Source: an uncultured Clostridia bacterium
GTDB lineage: Bacteria; Bacillota; Clostridia; TANB77; CAG-508
NCBI GenBank assembly: GCA_934141605.1
Contig: CAKPCL010000008.1
Coordinates: forward strand, 1-54,486
Direction of reading: 5' to 3'
DNA length: 54,486 nucleotides
The notes under the pieces were generated by a model. That model made no database searches, was not told where the DNA came from, and worked only from the letters and a program-made list of their open reading frames with translations. The translations under genes and the position numbers were made by a program. Positions 42,763 through 51,201 of this stretch are shown here, in pieces (within the stretch, counting starts at the first letter, position 1; each line of letters opens with the position of its first letter).

Positions 42763-44088
42763 TTATTGGTCATCATTTTTTTCTCTTGCTATTATTCTTA
42801 CTGGTGTTCCTTCTAGTCCAAATTCTTTTCTTATTTGATTAACTAAATATCTTTGATAAGAAAAGTGAAATAGTTCTTTATTATTAACAAAAATAATAAA
42901 TGTTGGTGGTTTAGTTGAAGCTTGTGTTCCATAATATATTTTTAGTCTTTTTCCTTTATCTGTTGGTGGTTGAACTATTGCTATTGCTTCGTTGATTACT
43001 TGATTTAGTACAGATGTTGATACTCTTAGTGCATTTTGTTTTGCTACATTATTTATCATATCAAATAATTTGTCTACTCTTTGTCCTGTTTTTGCTGATA
43101 TAAAAATGATTGGTGCATATGATAGATAAGATAATTTTTCATAAATTTCTTTTTTGTACTTTTCTAATGTTCCTGTTGTTTTTTCATATTCGTCCCATTT
43201 ATTTACTACTATAATTACACCTTTTCCGGCTTCATGGGCTTCTCCGGCTATTTTAGCATCTTGGTCTGTTACACCATCATTTGCATCTATCATCATTAAG
43301 CATACATCTGCTCTTTCTACTGCTAGTAAGCTTCTTTGAACACTATATTTTTCTATAGATTCATTAACTTTTGCCTTTTTTCTAATTCCTGCAGTATCTA
43401 TTAAAATATATTTTCCATGTTCATTTTGAAATGGTGAATCTATTGCGTCTCTTGTAGTTCCTGCTATATTACTTACAATTGTTCTTTTTTCTCCTAAAAT
43501 TTTATTTATTAAAGATGATTTTCCTACATTTGGTTTTCCTATTACAGCAACTTTGATGATTTCTTCATCATCTTCTGATTCATCTTTTTCTGGAAAATGT
43601 TCATATATTGCATCTAGTACATCACCTATTCCTAAAGCATTTGTTGCAGATATTGGATAAGGATCACCTATTCCTAAATTATAAAATTCATATGCTTCTT
43701 GGCTATCTTTATCATAGTTATCTGCTTTATTACAAACCAAAACGATTGGCTTTCCTGATTTTTTAAGCATTATGGCTATTTCTCTGTCTGCTGCTGTTAC
43801 TCCTTGTCTTATATCTGTTAAAAATATGATTACATCTGCCATTGCTACTGCTAAATTTGCTTGTTCTCTCATTTGAGATAAAATGATATCATCTGAATCT
43901 GGTTCAATACCACCTGTGTCAATTAGTGTAAAATTTCTTCCACGCCAGTTTGTTTCTGCATAAATTCTGTCTCTTGTAACACCCGGTGTATCTTGAACTA
44001 TTGATATTCTACTACCTGCCAAATAGTTGAAAAATGTTGATTTTCCTACATTTGGTTTTCCTATTATTGCTACTATTGGTTTTGACAT
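42763..44088 (-). CDS. der: Ribosome biogenesis GTPase Der (EngA)
   Basis: Tandem-GTPase needed for 50S subunit assembly. The 441-residue protein has two G domains, each with GKPNVGKS (about 10-17 and about 186-193), DTPGVTRD and DTAGIRKK switch regions and NKAD/NKWD specificity motifs, then a KH-like C-terminal domain. The ATG at 44088 follows AAGGAGG; the frame extends upstream into the DUF2207 gene without meaning. The stop codon abuts a TGTCC repeat. Confidence 0.97.
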   Translation of the reverse strand: MSKPIVAIIGKPNVGKSTFFNYLAGSRISIVQDTPGVTRDRIYAETNWRGRNFTLIDTGGIEPDSDDIILSQMREQANLAVAMADVIIFLTDIRQGVTAADREIAIMLKKSGKPIVLVCNKADNYDKDSQEAYEFYNLGIGDPYPISATNALGIGDVLDAIYEHFPEKDESEDDEEIIKVAVIGKPNVGKSSLINKILGEKRTIVSNIAGTTRDAIDSPFQNEHGKYILIDTAGIRKKAKVNESIEKYSVQRSLLAVERADVCLMMIDANDGVTDQDAKIAGEAHEAGKGVIIVVNKWDEYEKTTGTLEKYKKEIYEKLSYLSYAPIIFISAKTGQRVDKLFDMINNVAKQNALRVSTSVLNQVINEAIAIVQPPTDKGKRLKIYYGTQASTKPPTFIIFVNNKELFHFSYQRYLVNQIRKEFGLEGTPVRIIAREKNDDQ

Positions 44089-44101
44089 TTTTTCCTCCTT
44101 T

Positions 44102-46018
44102 TTATCTACCGGCCACCGCCGCCTCCGGCCTCCGGCCAAATCCTCCGCCACCAGAGAATCCTCCGCCTCCGCCTGATCCTGAAGAGTAGGTTGATGATGC
44201 TGCTGAAGCAGATATTATTGAACTACTTATTGCACTTGAAAAACTTGATGTGAAATTTGTGTTCATTATTACATTCATACATGTATATGTTCCCATTTCA
44301 TTTGAAATTTCTTCAAAATTAGGATAAACAATTTTTAGTTGTTTTATTACTTTACTTGCTATTCCCATTACAGTAGCATATACTAGATATTTCTCCCATA
44401 TTACTAATTCAGGGACTTCTCTTTCATTTAATAATGAAAAGTCTTCCATGTATTTTTTTAGGCCTTTCCATTGTTCCTTTTGGTCAATGCCTTTTTGTGT
44501 TAATATACTCATTTTTTTAGCTATTTTATTGCATAATAAAGCATTAATTATCATTACTACTAATGGAACAATTAGTATAAAAAATGCTAAAACAGATGTG
44601 AATATACAAGCGAATAATACTGTGTAAAAATATATTCTTGCTTTACTTTTATAAGTGTCATATTCACTATCAGAATCTATTATTTCTTTTTTAGTAAGTT
44701 GGTCTTCAACTTCATCATATGTTCTGCTTAATAATTTTTCTGTTTTTGATGGGTCATCTTTTATAAATTTCTCTAATTCTTTTAATGTAATTTCATCTTT
44801 TTCATTTTTCTCGGCAGCTTTTATTATAAAGTCCATTATTTTTCCTTCATCTTTAGGTAAGCCTTCAACTGTTTTCTTTTTTAGTCTAATATATCTCTCT
44901 TTTCTAAATGTTTTCTTTTCTTCTTCAACTTCTATATACCCTTTTAATGATAAATCTAAAACTGTTGCTGAAAATATTTTTCCGAAATTTTGTGCTGTAA
45001 ATTTTTCTGTTTTTTCATTTAATGTTTTATAAGCTTCTCCTGGTGTTGAATTTTCATCTGGTAAATCTCTATAATATTCTAATTTAGTTGTTGGTTCTAA
45101 TTTTTTAACATCTTTTAGCTTTTTAAAATATTTTATTGTTTTCTTAAAGAAATATATTCCTAAACCAACATTTATTATAATCCATAGTGTCAACATGATA
45201 TATTTAAGGTTTTTATCTATCAATTGTTGTCTTTTTCTAGTTGCATTAGCTTTATCTGCCCACTTTGTTTCTTCTTTTATTGCTTTATCTAGTATATCTC
45301 CACTTTTAACTCTACCTGATGTTGTAATTAAATTTGTTGGAAACAATGTTCTTACTTCTACATAAGTTCCACTCGTAAAATTGTTTACTTCAAATTCTAT
45401 TTTATTTGTATCTGTTGCATATATTGTTCCATTTAGATTTTTTGTATGTCCCCATACTTTTATTTCATCTTTGTTGCCTACATTTGATGGTAACAATATT
45501 GTTCCTGTAATTTTGTTGGCATCTATTTCAAAAGTGTTTCCAACAAATTGCCAATATAATTCAGCATAATCATTATATTTTGTTATTGCATCTTGTACTG
45601 TATACGAAATTTCATATTTTTTTGTAGCTGAACTATAGTCTAGTCCTACACCCCAACCAATTTCAAAATCTCCGTTTTCATTTTCTGTACCATAATAATG
45701 ATTTTTATCTACATGGTATGCCCACTCTGTATCTTTTACAAAATCAATATTTTCTCCTACTGTTATCTCTTTTACCGTCACATTAGTTATTTCTGAATAT
45801 TTACTATAATCAGTTTTAAAGGATTTATATAATGTGTTTGTTCTAGATATATCTATATCCCATGTTTCTTTTACCTTCATACTTCCATCGCTGTTTATTT
45901 GTGCGTTGAAATCTAAATTGTTTAATTCAAGCGTTCCTGCTTTTACATTTTTTGTTCCCATTAGTAAAAACACTAATGTAAATATTGCAATATACACAAT
46001 TTTTTTAATACTTTTCAT
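44102..46018 (-). CDS. DUF2207 membrane protein with Gly-rich tail, three CGG shift sites
   Basis: A large membrane protein: signal-like helix at 7-23, an extracytoplasmic DUF2207 domain (about 30-230, LDFNAQINSDGSMKVKETWDI), a membrane helix near 275, a cytoplasmic domain and two further helices near 460-500. The tail runs GGGGGFSGGGGF and then, in the plain frame, GRRPEAAVAGR. If each CGG met by the ribosome (C at 44134, 44127 and 44111) loses its C, the tail becomes nine glycines and Arg, the poly-Gly end typical of this family; after three shifts the frame returns and the same TAA at 44102 is used. The function of the family is unknown. Plain length 638, shifted 637 residues. Confidence 0.85.
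   Translation of the reverse strand: MKSIKKIVYIAIFTLVFLLMGTKNVKAGTLELNNLDFNAQINSDGSMKVKETWDIDISRTNTLYKSFKTDYSKYSEITNVTVKEITVGENIDFVKDTEWAYHVDKNHYYGTENENGDFEIGWGVGLDYSSATKKYEISYTVQDAITKYNDYAELYWQFVGNTFEIDANKITGTILLPSNVGNKDEIKVWGHTKNLNGTIYATDTNKIEFEVNNFTSGTYVEVRTLFPTNLITTSGRVKSGDILDKAIKEETKWADKANATRKRQQLIDKNLKYIMLTLWIIINVGLGIYFFKKTIKYFKKLKDVKKLEPTTKLEYYRDLPDENSTPGEAYKTLNEKTEKFTAQNFGKIFSATVLDLSLKGYIEVEEEKKTFRKERYIRLKKKTVEGLPKDEGKIMDFIIKAAEKNEKDEITLKELEKFIKDDPSKTEKLLSRTYDEVEDQLTKKEIIDSDSEYDTYKSKARIYFYTVLFACIFTSVLAFFILIVPLVVMIINALLCNKIAKKMSILTQKGIDQKEQWKGLKKYMEDFSLLNEREVPELVIWEKYLVYATVMGIASKVIKQLKIVYPNFEEISNEMGTYTCMNVIMNTNFTSSFSSAISSSIISASAASSTYSSGSGGGGGFSGGGGFGRRPEAAVAGR
44108..44134 (-). other. 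Three consecutive CGG +1 recoding sites (DUF2207 Gly tail)
   Basis: Minus strand after TTT: GGC CGG AGG. Skipping C44134 gives GGA GGC, and the next codon in the new frame is again CGG. Skipping C44127 gives GGA GGC GGC GGT GGC, and the next codon is again CGG. Skipping C44111 gives GGT AGA TAA. Each shift exposes the next CGG in frame, and the net +3 restores the original stop. Confidence 0.7.
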
Positions 46019-46138
46019 TATTTTCCCCTCTCATTTTTTCATAATTATTTTACTATATTAATTAATAAAATGCAAGAAAATTTGAAGATTCTAAAAATTT
46101 ATGATATTATATATAAAATTTGGAAGGAATGATTTTTT

Positions 46139-47875
46139 ATGGCATTTGATGGAATTGTCACAAAGGCTATTGTGGCTGAAATGAGTGTACTTAACGGTGC
46201 AAGAATAGATAAAATTTTTCAACCTAATAAAAATGAAATTTTGTTAGGTTTATATACTAATAAAAAAAATTATGCTATTGATATATGTATAGACTCTCAG
46301 AACTGTAGAATAAACTTAACTACCAATTCTAAGCCTAATCCACAAGTAGCACCTAATTTTTGTATGTTACTACGCAAAAATCTAATTGGCTTAAAGTTAA
46401 AAAGCTTGATTACATTTGATTTAGAGAGGTTGATTGTTATAGAGTTCGAAGGTTTTGATGAATTAGATGATATAATTTCAAAAAAATTAGTAATTGAATT
46501 AATGGGAAAACATAGCAATATAATTTTGTTGGACGATTCAAATATAATAATTGATAGTTTGAGGCATATTAAGGAAATTAGTGAGGATTATAGGGATATA
46601 TTGCCTCATACCAAATATTCTTTTCCAACATCAAATAAATGTAGTTTTTTAGAGTTAAAAAATTTTGATGAATTTAAGAATAATTTAAATTTATCTGATA
46701 TTGATAGTCTTCCCGTGCAAATTTCAAACACTTTTAATGGTATATCTAAAAATTTTATTAGCTCTATTATTAAAAAGTTTGATATTAAAGTATTAAATGC
46801 TTCAAACCTTGAAATTATTTTTAATTATATTAAAAATGTTATTGATAATGTCGGTTCAAACAAGCTATCATTTGAAGAAGTTAAAAATTCAGAAGGGGTT
46901 GTTAAAGATTACTTTTTAGTTCCTTCTATCTCTCCTGTTGAGCCTTTTTTCTTGAACTTTTTTATAGATGATTTCTATTTTAATAAAGAATCTTTTGAGG
47001 TTTTTATTAATTATAGAAATACTTTATTAAAATTAATTTTAGATACTTTAAAGAAATATACTAAAAGGTTGGATAATATAAATGAGAAATTGCATGAGTG
47101 TGACAATATGGAAAAATATAGAGTTTATGGTGAGCTTTTAACTGCTAATTTATATCGAATTTCTAATAAAAATATAGAAGAAATTGAGCTAGAAAATTAT
47201 TATGATAATAATAATAAACTTCTTATAAAACTTGATAAGCGTTATTCTCCTAGTGTTAATGCTAAAAGATTTTTTAAAAAATATTCAAAATTAAAGAATA
47301 CTTTAGAAGTAGTTTCTCAACAAAAAAATGATACTTTAAAAGAGCTTGATTATATTGATAGTATTGTTTATGAGCTTGAAAATTCTTCTAATGTTGATGA
47401 ACTTGCGGTTATTTTTGAGGAACTTTCTGAAAATGATATTTTTAAGGATAAAACTTCTAAGGCTATCAATTCTAAAAAATCTAAAGTTAAAAAATCTAAA
47501 TTAACCAAAAATAAGGAGGTTTCTTTTAATCCAATCAAATATACTGTTGGTAAGTATACTGTTTTGGTTGGTAGAAATAATAAAGAAAATGATTATTTGA
47601 CTTTGAAGTATTCTTCTAAAAATGATTTGTGGTTTCATACCAAGGATTTTCATGGTAGTCATACGATTTTGAAGATTGATAATAGTTTGCCTTATCCTAG
47701 TTTGGAGGTTTTGGTTGAGGTTGCTAAGATTGCTGCTAAACATAGTAAGGCTAAGAATTCTTCTAATGTTCCTGTTGATTATTGTGAAGTTAAGTTTGTG
47801 AAAAAACCTTCTGGTTCTAGACCAGGTATGGTTATTTATACAAATAATAAAACATTAAATGTGACTCCTACATAA
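46139..47875 (+). CDS. rqcH: NFACT family protein (RqcH/FbpA-like)
   Basis: A 578-residue homologue of bacterial RqcH, which binds split 60S/50S-type ribosome complexes and adds alanine tails to stalled chains; older names are fibronectin-binding protein. The NFACT-N domain opens with AFDGIVTKAIVAEM and ends near 210, a coiled coil spans about 290-440, and the NFACT-R domain has KNDLWFHTKDFHGSHTILK near 500 and KKPSGSRPGMVIYTNNKT near the end. The role in rescue of stalled ribosomes is of interest given the CGG recoding in this genome. GGAAGGA lies before the ATG. Confidence 0.93.
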   Translation: MAFDGIVTKAIVAEMSVLNGARIDKIFQPNKNEILLGLYTNKKNYAIDICIDSQNCRINLTTNSKPNPQVAPNFCMLLRKNLIGLKLKSLITFDLERLIVIEFEGFDELDDIISKKLVIELMGKHSNIILLDDSNIIIDSLRHIKEISEDYRDILPHTKYSFPTSNKCSFLELKNFDEFKNNLNLSDIDSLPVQISNTFNGISKNFISSIIKKFDIKVLNASNLEIIFNYIKNVIDNVGSNKLSFEEVKNSEGVVKDYFLVPSISPVEPFFLNFFIDDFYFNKESFEVFINYRNTLLKLILDTLKKYTKRLDNINEKLHECDNMEKYRVYGELLTANLYRISNKNIEEIELENYYDNNNKLLIKLDKRYSPSVNAKRFFKKYSKLKNTLEVVSQQKNDTLKELDYIDSIVYELENSSNVDELAVIFEELSENDIFKDKTSKAINSKKSKVKKSKLTKNKEVSFNPIKYTVGKYTVLVGRNNKENDYLTLKYSSKNDLWFHTKDFHGSHTILKIDNSLPYPSLEVLVEVAKIAAKHSKAKNSSNVPVDYCEVKFVKKPSGSRPGMVIYTNNKTLNVTPT

Positions 47876-47879
47876 AGTA

Positions 47880-47914
47880 AAAAAGGTACATATTAATAAA
47901 ATATGTGCCTTTTA
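47880..47914. terminator. Bidirectional terminator
   Basis: AAAAGGTACATAT and ATATGTGCCTTTT pair, with T runs on both strands, between convergent rqcH and rimO. Confidence 0.85.
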
Positions 47915-47932
47915 TTTAAAAATATGTATCTT

Positions 47933-49297
47933 TTAGAAAGTAGCTATTAAATCATAATTACTTACGTCTACAATTTTGCAATCAACAATATTATTTAAAA
48001 TGTCTTTTTCACTTATATTTCCGTCATTTTTAACATACACTAATCCGTCTTCCTCTGGAACATCTTGCATAGTTCTGCCAACAAAATACTTTCCGTCAAA
48101 AGACATATCTTCGATTAGCACCTTGTATGTTTTTCCAATTTTGCTTTTCAAAATTTGTTTTGATATTTCTTGTTGTGCTTCCATAATTTTGTTATATCTT
48201 GCTTTTTTAGTATTTCCATGTATTTGTTCTGGAAGTCTTGCAGCTGGTGTCCCTTCTTCTTTTGAATACATAAATGTCCCTAATTTATCAAATTTAGTTG
48301 TTTTAACAAATTCTAAAAGTTCTTCAAAATTTTCATTTGTTTCTCCAGGGAAGCCAACTATCAAACTTGTCCTTAATGTAACATCTGGTATTTGTTTTCT
48401 TATTTTTTCTATTATGCTTGTGATGTTTTCTTTGCTAGTTTTTCTGTTCATTTTTTTAAGTATTGGATTTGATATATGTTGAATTGGAATATCAAAATAT
48501 TTTGCTATTTTATCATTTTGAGCAACAGTTTTTATTAATTCATCTGTAATTCCCTCTGGATATGAATATAAAAATCTAATCCATTTTATTTCTTTTATTT
48601 TGCTTAGTTTTTCCAATAATTCAGCAAGTTTATTTTCTCCATATATATCAACACCATATTTAGTTGTATCTTGTGCAATTACTATTAGTTCCTTAATTCC
48701 TTTTTTAGCAAGCATTTTGGCTTCGTCTAGTATATCTTCCATTTTTCTGCTTATAAAAGGTCCTCTAATATATGGAATTGCGCAATATGTACATTTATTA
48801 CTACACCCTTCTCCTATTTTTAAGTAAGCATAATTTTTTCCTGTTGTAACAATTCTCTCCATAAATTCATTATATTTTGGCATAGGAAGTGGTTTTATTT
48901 CAGAAATCTTTTTACTTGTCTTGTTTTTTGATTTTTCTACAATATTTCTTTTTAATAAATCCTCTATTTTATCCCATAATTTATCATATTCATCAATTTT
49001 AATAAATAAATCTACTTCTGGTAATGCTTTTATTAACTCTTCATAATACCTTTGAACTAAACAACCCATTGCAATTAGATATTTGCATCTTTTATTTTTA
49101 TATTCTGCCATTTCTAAAATAGTATTTATTGCTTCCTCTTTTGCAGATTCTATAAACCCACATGTATTTATAACTAAAATATCAGCATCTTCTGGATTAT
49201 TTACTATTTTATAATTATTATTTTTAAACATACCAATTGCTACTTCTGTATCTATTAAATTCTTGCTACAACCTAATGATATAAATCCTACATTCAT
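47933..49297 (-). CDS. rimO: Ribosomal protein S12 methylthiotransferase RimO
   Basis: Radical-SAM enzyme that methylthiolates Asp of ribosomal protein S12. The 454-residue protein has the N-terminal cluster cysteines at 10, 46 and 79, the radical SAM motif CSNKCTYC at 165-172, and a TRAM domain at the C-terminus. RimO-type CSKN start and GYxG-like YGVDIYGENKL motifs separate it from MiaB. The ATG at 49297 follows AAGGAG. A TGTCC repeat pair lies between it and the upstream rng. Confidence 0.94.
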   Translation of the reverse strand: MNVGFISLGCSKNLIDTEVAIGMFKNNNYKIVNNPEDADILVINTCGFIESAKEEAINTILEMAEYKNKRCKYLIAMGCLVQRYYEELIKALPEVDLFIKIDEYDKLWDKIEDLLKRNIVEKSKNKTSKKISEIKPLPMPKYNEFMERIVTTGKNYAYLKIGEGCSNKCTYCAIPYIRGPFISRKMEDILDEAKMLAKKGIKELIVIAQDTTKYGVDIYGENKLAELLEKLSKIKEIKWIRFLYSYPEGITDELIKTVAQNDKIAKYFDIPIQHISNPILKKMNRKTSKENITSIIEKIRKQIPDVTLRTSLIVGFPGETNENFEELLEFVKTTKFDKLGTFMYSKEEGTPAARLPEQIHGNTKKARYNKIMEAQQEISKQILKSKIGKTYKVLIEDMSFDGKYFVGRTMQDVPEEDGLVYVKNDGNISEKDILNNIVDCKIVDVSNYDLIATF

Positions 49298-49336
49298 TTC
49301 TTGCTCCTTGTCTAACAAAGTCTAACAAAATGAAAG

Positions 49337-49386
49337 ATCTGTCCCTTTTGGACAAAATGTCCAAATAGAACCGTCCCGTTTGGACA
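49337..49386. repeat. Dispersed TGTCC-type repeat, copy 4
   Basis: One full unit (49358-49386) plus a diverged partial unit (49337-49356), directly after the rng stop codon and before rimO. Confidence 0.9.
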
Positions 49387-50559
49387 TTATATATGTTTTC
49401 TTGTCATTTCCATTAAGTCTAATTTGGTAAATCCTTCAATTTGTGTTTTTGTTCTGTCTTTTTTTAGTTTTTCTTCTAATAATGTTTGTATTTTCTTTTT
49501 ATTTTCTTCATTTTTCATGTCTATATAGTCAATTACTATTATTCCTCCAAGATTTCTTAATCTTAGTTGTTTTGCTATTTCGATTGTTGCTTCTTCATTG
49601 ACTTTGAATATTGTTTGTTCTACATTTTGATTTCCAGTGTATTTCCCTGTGTTTACATCTATTGCTGTTAATGCTTCTGTTTTGTCTATTGTTATAAATC
49701 CACCGCATTTTAACCATATTTTTCTGTTTTCCATTTTTGATATTTCTTTTTTTATATCATATATATCTGTAATGTCTTCATTTTCTTTTAATTCTATGGT
49801 TGCATTATTTAAATAATTATTTTCTTCTTTGAAGTTGAGCATTTTTTTGTATTCTTTTGAATCATTTGTTATGATTCTTTGTATTGATTTTTCTGGTAGG
49901 TCTATTATCATTTTTTCTACAATTGTTTCAGCTTTTGCTATTAATTTAGGTTTATTTTCTTTGTCGTTTTTAAATGTTTTTTCAATTTTTTTCCATCTTT
50001 TTTCTACATTTTTTATATCTTCTATTATTTCTTTTTCTTTTCCTATTGCTGATGTTCTTATTATTGCTCCGTTTCCTTCGCTTAAGTTTTCTTTTACAAG
50101 TTTTATTAGTCTTTCTTGTTCGTTTTTGTCTTCTATTTTTTGTGATACTGTTATTATGTCTGTATGTGGCATTAATGCTATATATTTGCTTGATAAATTT
50201 ATATGTGTTGATATTCTAGCGCCTTTTTGAAGGTTACTATCTTTTTTTACTTGTACTAACATTTTTTGTCCAGGTTTCATTACTTTTTTTATGTCTATTT
50301 CTGGTTCTGATTTTTGCTTTTTTTCGTCAACTTTAGGTAATATATCTTTTAAATGTATAAAGCTATTTTTTTCTGTTCCTATGTCTACAAATCCTGCTTG
50401 CATTCCTTTTATTACATCTTTTGAAATTCCTATATAAATATTCCCTTCTCTTCTGTTTGAGTTGTCTTCATCTATATAAAATTCTACTAGTTTTCCATTT
50501 TCTATTAAAGCTATTTCTTTTTGATTGTTACTGTTTTTGTTTATTAATATTTCGAACAT
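49387..50559 (-). CDS. rng: Ribonuclease E/G family protein
   Basis: A 390-residue Mg-dependent endoribonuclease of the RNase G type. It has an S1 domain at about 35-120 (GNIYIGISKDVIKGMQAGFVDIG), the catalytic DNase I-like region with ITIDKTEALTAIDVNTGKYTG near 296-316 (Asp in DVNTG), a second metal site in IVIDYIDM near 345, and the closing MTRKH. The tail that binds zinc in RNase E (CPxCxG) is not present, so it ends like a minimal RNase G. It lies in a run rimO-rng-pth. Confidence 0.93.
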   Translation of the reverse strand: MFEILINKNSNNQKEIALIENGKLVEFYIDEDNSNRREGNIYIGISKDVIKGMQAGFVDIGTEKNSFIHLKDILPKVDEKKQKSEPEIDIKKVMKPGQKMLVQVKKDSNLQKGARISTHINLSSKYIALMPHTDIITVSQKIEDKNEQERLIKLVKENLSEGNGAIIRTSAIGKEKEIIEDIKNVEKRWKKIEKTFKNDKENKPKLIAKAETIVEKMIIDLPEKSIQRIITNDSKEYKKMLNFKEENNYLNNATIELKENEDITDIYDIKKEISKMENRKIWLKCGGFITIDKTEALTAIDVNTGKYTGNQNVEQTIFKVNEEATIEIAKQLRLRNLGGIIVIDYIDMKNEENKKKIQTLLEEKLKKDRTKTQIEGFTKLDLMEMTRKHI

Positions 50560-50628
50560 TTTATTTTTTATTCCTTTCTCGTTGTGTTTTTTGTTTTAAA
50601 AGTAATCGGGTTTACTTATATTTTTTCA

Positions 50629-51186
50629 TTAATTAAATTTATTCATGGCTATATCTATGCCATTTTTTAATATTTCTTCTATGGCTTCTTCTGCTTTGTC
50701 TGTTCCTTCTTGTAAGATTTTTTGTTCTTCTTCTGGAATTTTTCCTATTACATAGTTTATCATATCGTTTTTGTGTTCAGGTTGTCCTATTCCTACTCTT
50801 ATTCTTCCAAATTCGGTTGTTTGTAAGTTTTCTATAACTGATTTCATGCCGTTGTGTGAGCCTGCGTTTCCTTTTTTTCTTATTCTGATTTTTCCTTTTT
50901 CTGTGTCTATGTCATCATATATTACTATTATTTCTTCTGGTTTTATATGATAAAAGTTTACAATTTCTTTTATGGATTCTCCGCTTAGGTTCATGTATGT
51001 TTGTGGTTTTAAGAGTATTACTTTTTGGTTTTGTATATTTCCTGTTCCATATAGCCCTTTGAATTTACTTTTGTTTGTTTCTATGTTATGTTTTTGTGCT
51101 AGTTTATTTATTGTGTCAAATCCCATATTGTGTCTTGTGTTTGAATATTCATTTTCTGGGTTTCCTAATCCTACTATTAAATACAT
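50629..51186 (-). CDS. pth: Peptidyl-tRNA hydrolase
   Basis: Frees tRNA from peptidyl-tRNA that has dropped off ribosomes. The 185-residue protein has the family start IVGLGNPENEYSNTRHNMGF, with catalytic His19 and Asn9, then KPQTYMNLSG near 60, VIYDDIDTEKGKIRIRKKGNAGSHNGMKS near 88-116 (second active Asp) and GIGQPEHKNDM. Length is normal. It lies in a minus-strand run with the acidic 550-residue protein upstream and rng downstream. Confidence 0.95.
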   Translation of the reverse strand: MYLIVGLGNPENEYSNTRHNMGFDTINKLAQKHNIETNKSKFKGLYGTGNIQNQKVILLKPQTYMNLSGESIKEIVNFYHIKPEEIIVIYDDIDTEKGKIRIRKKGNAGSHNGMKSVIENLQTTEFGRIRVGIGQPEHKNDMINYVIGKIPEEEQKILQEGTDKAEEAIEEILKNGIDIAMNKFN

Positions 51187-51201
51187 TTTTATCTTTCCTT
51201 T

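Noticed and set aside
44089..44151. N-terminal extension of Der (MAEDLAGGRRRR...)
   Set aside because: It is the shifted frame of the DUF2207 tail; AAGGAGG before the ATG at 44088 sets the true start.
27022..49386. TGTCC repeats as a CRISPR array
   Set aside because: The units are dispersed over 22 kb in pairs or singles, with no regular spacers and no cas genes.
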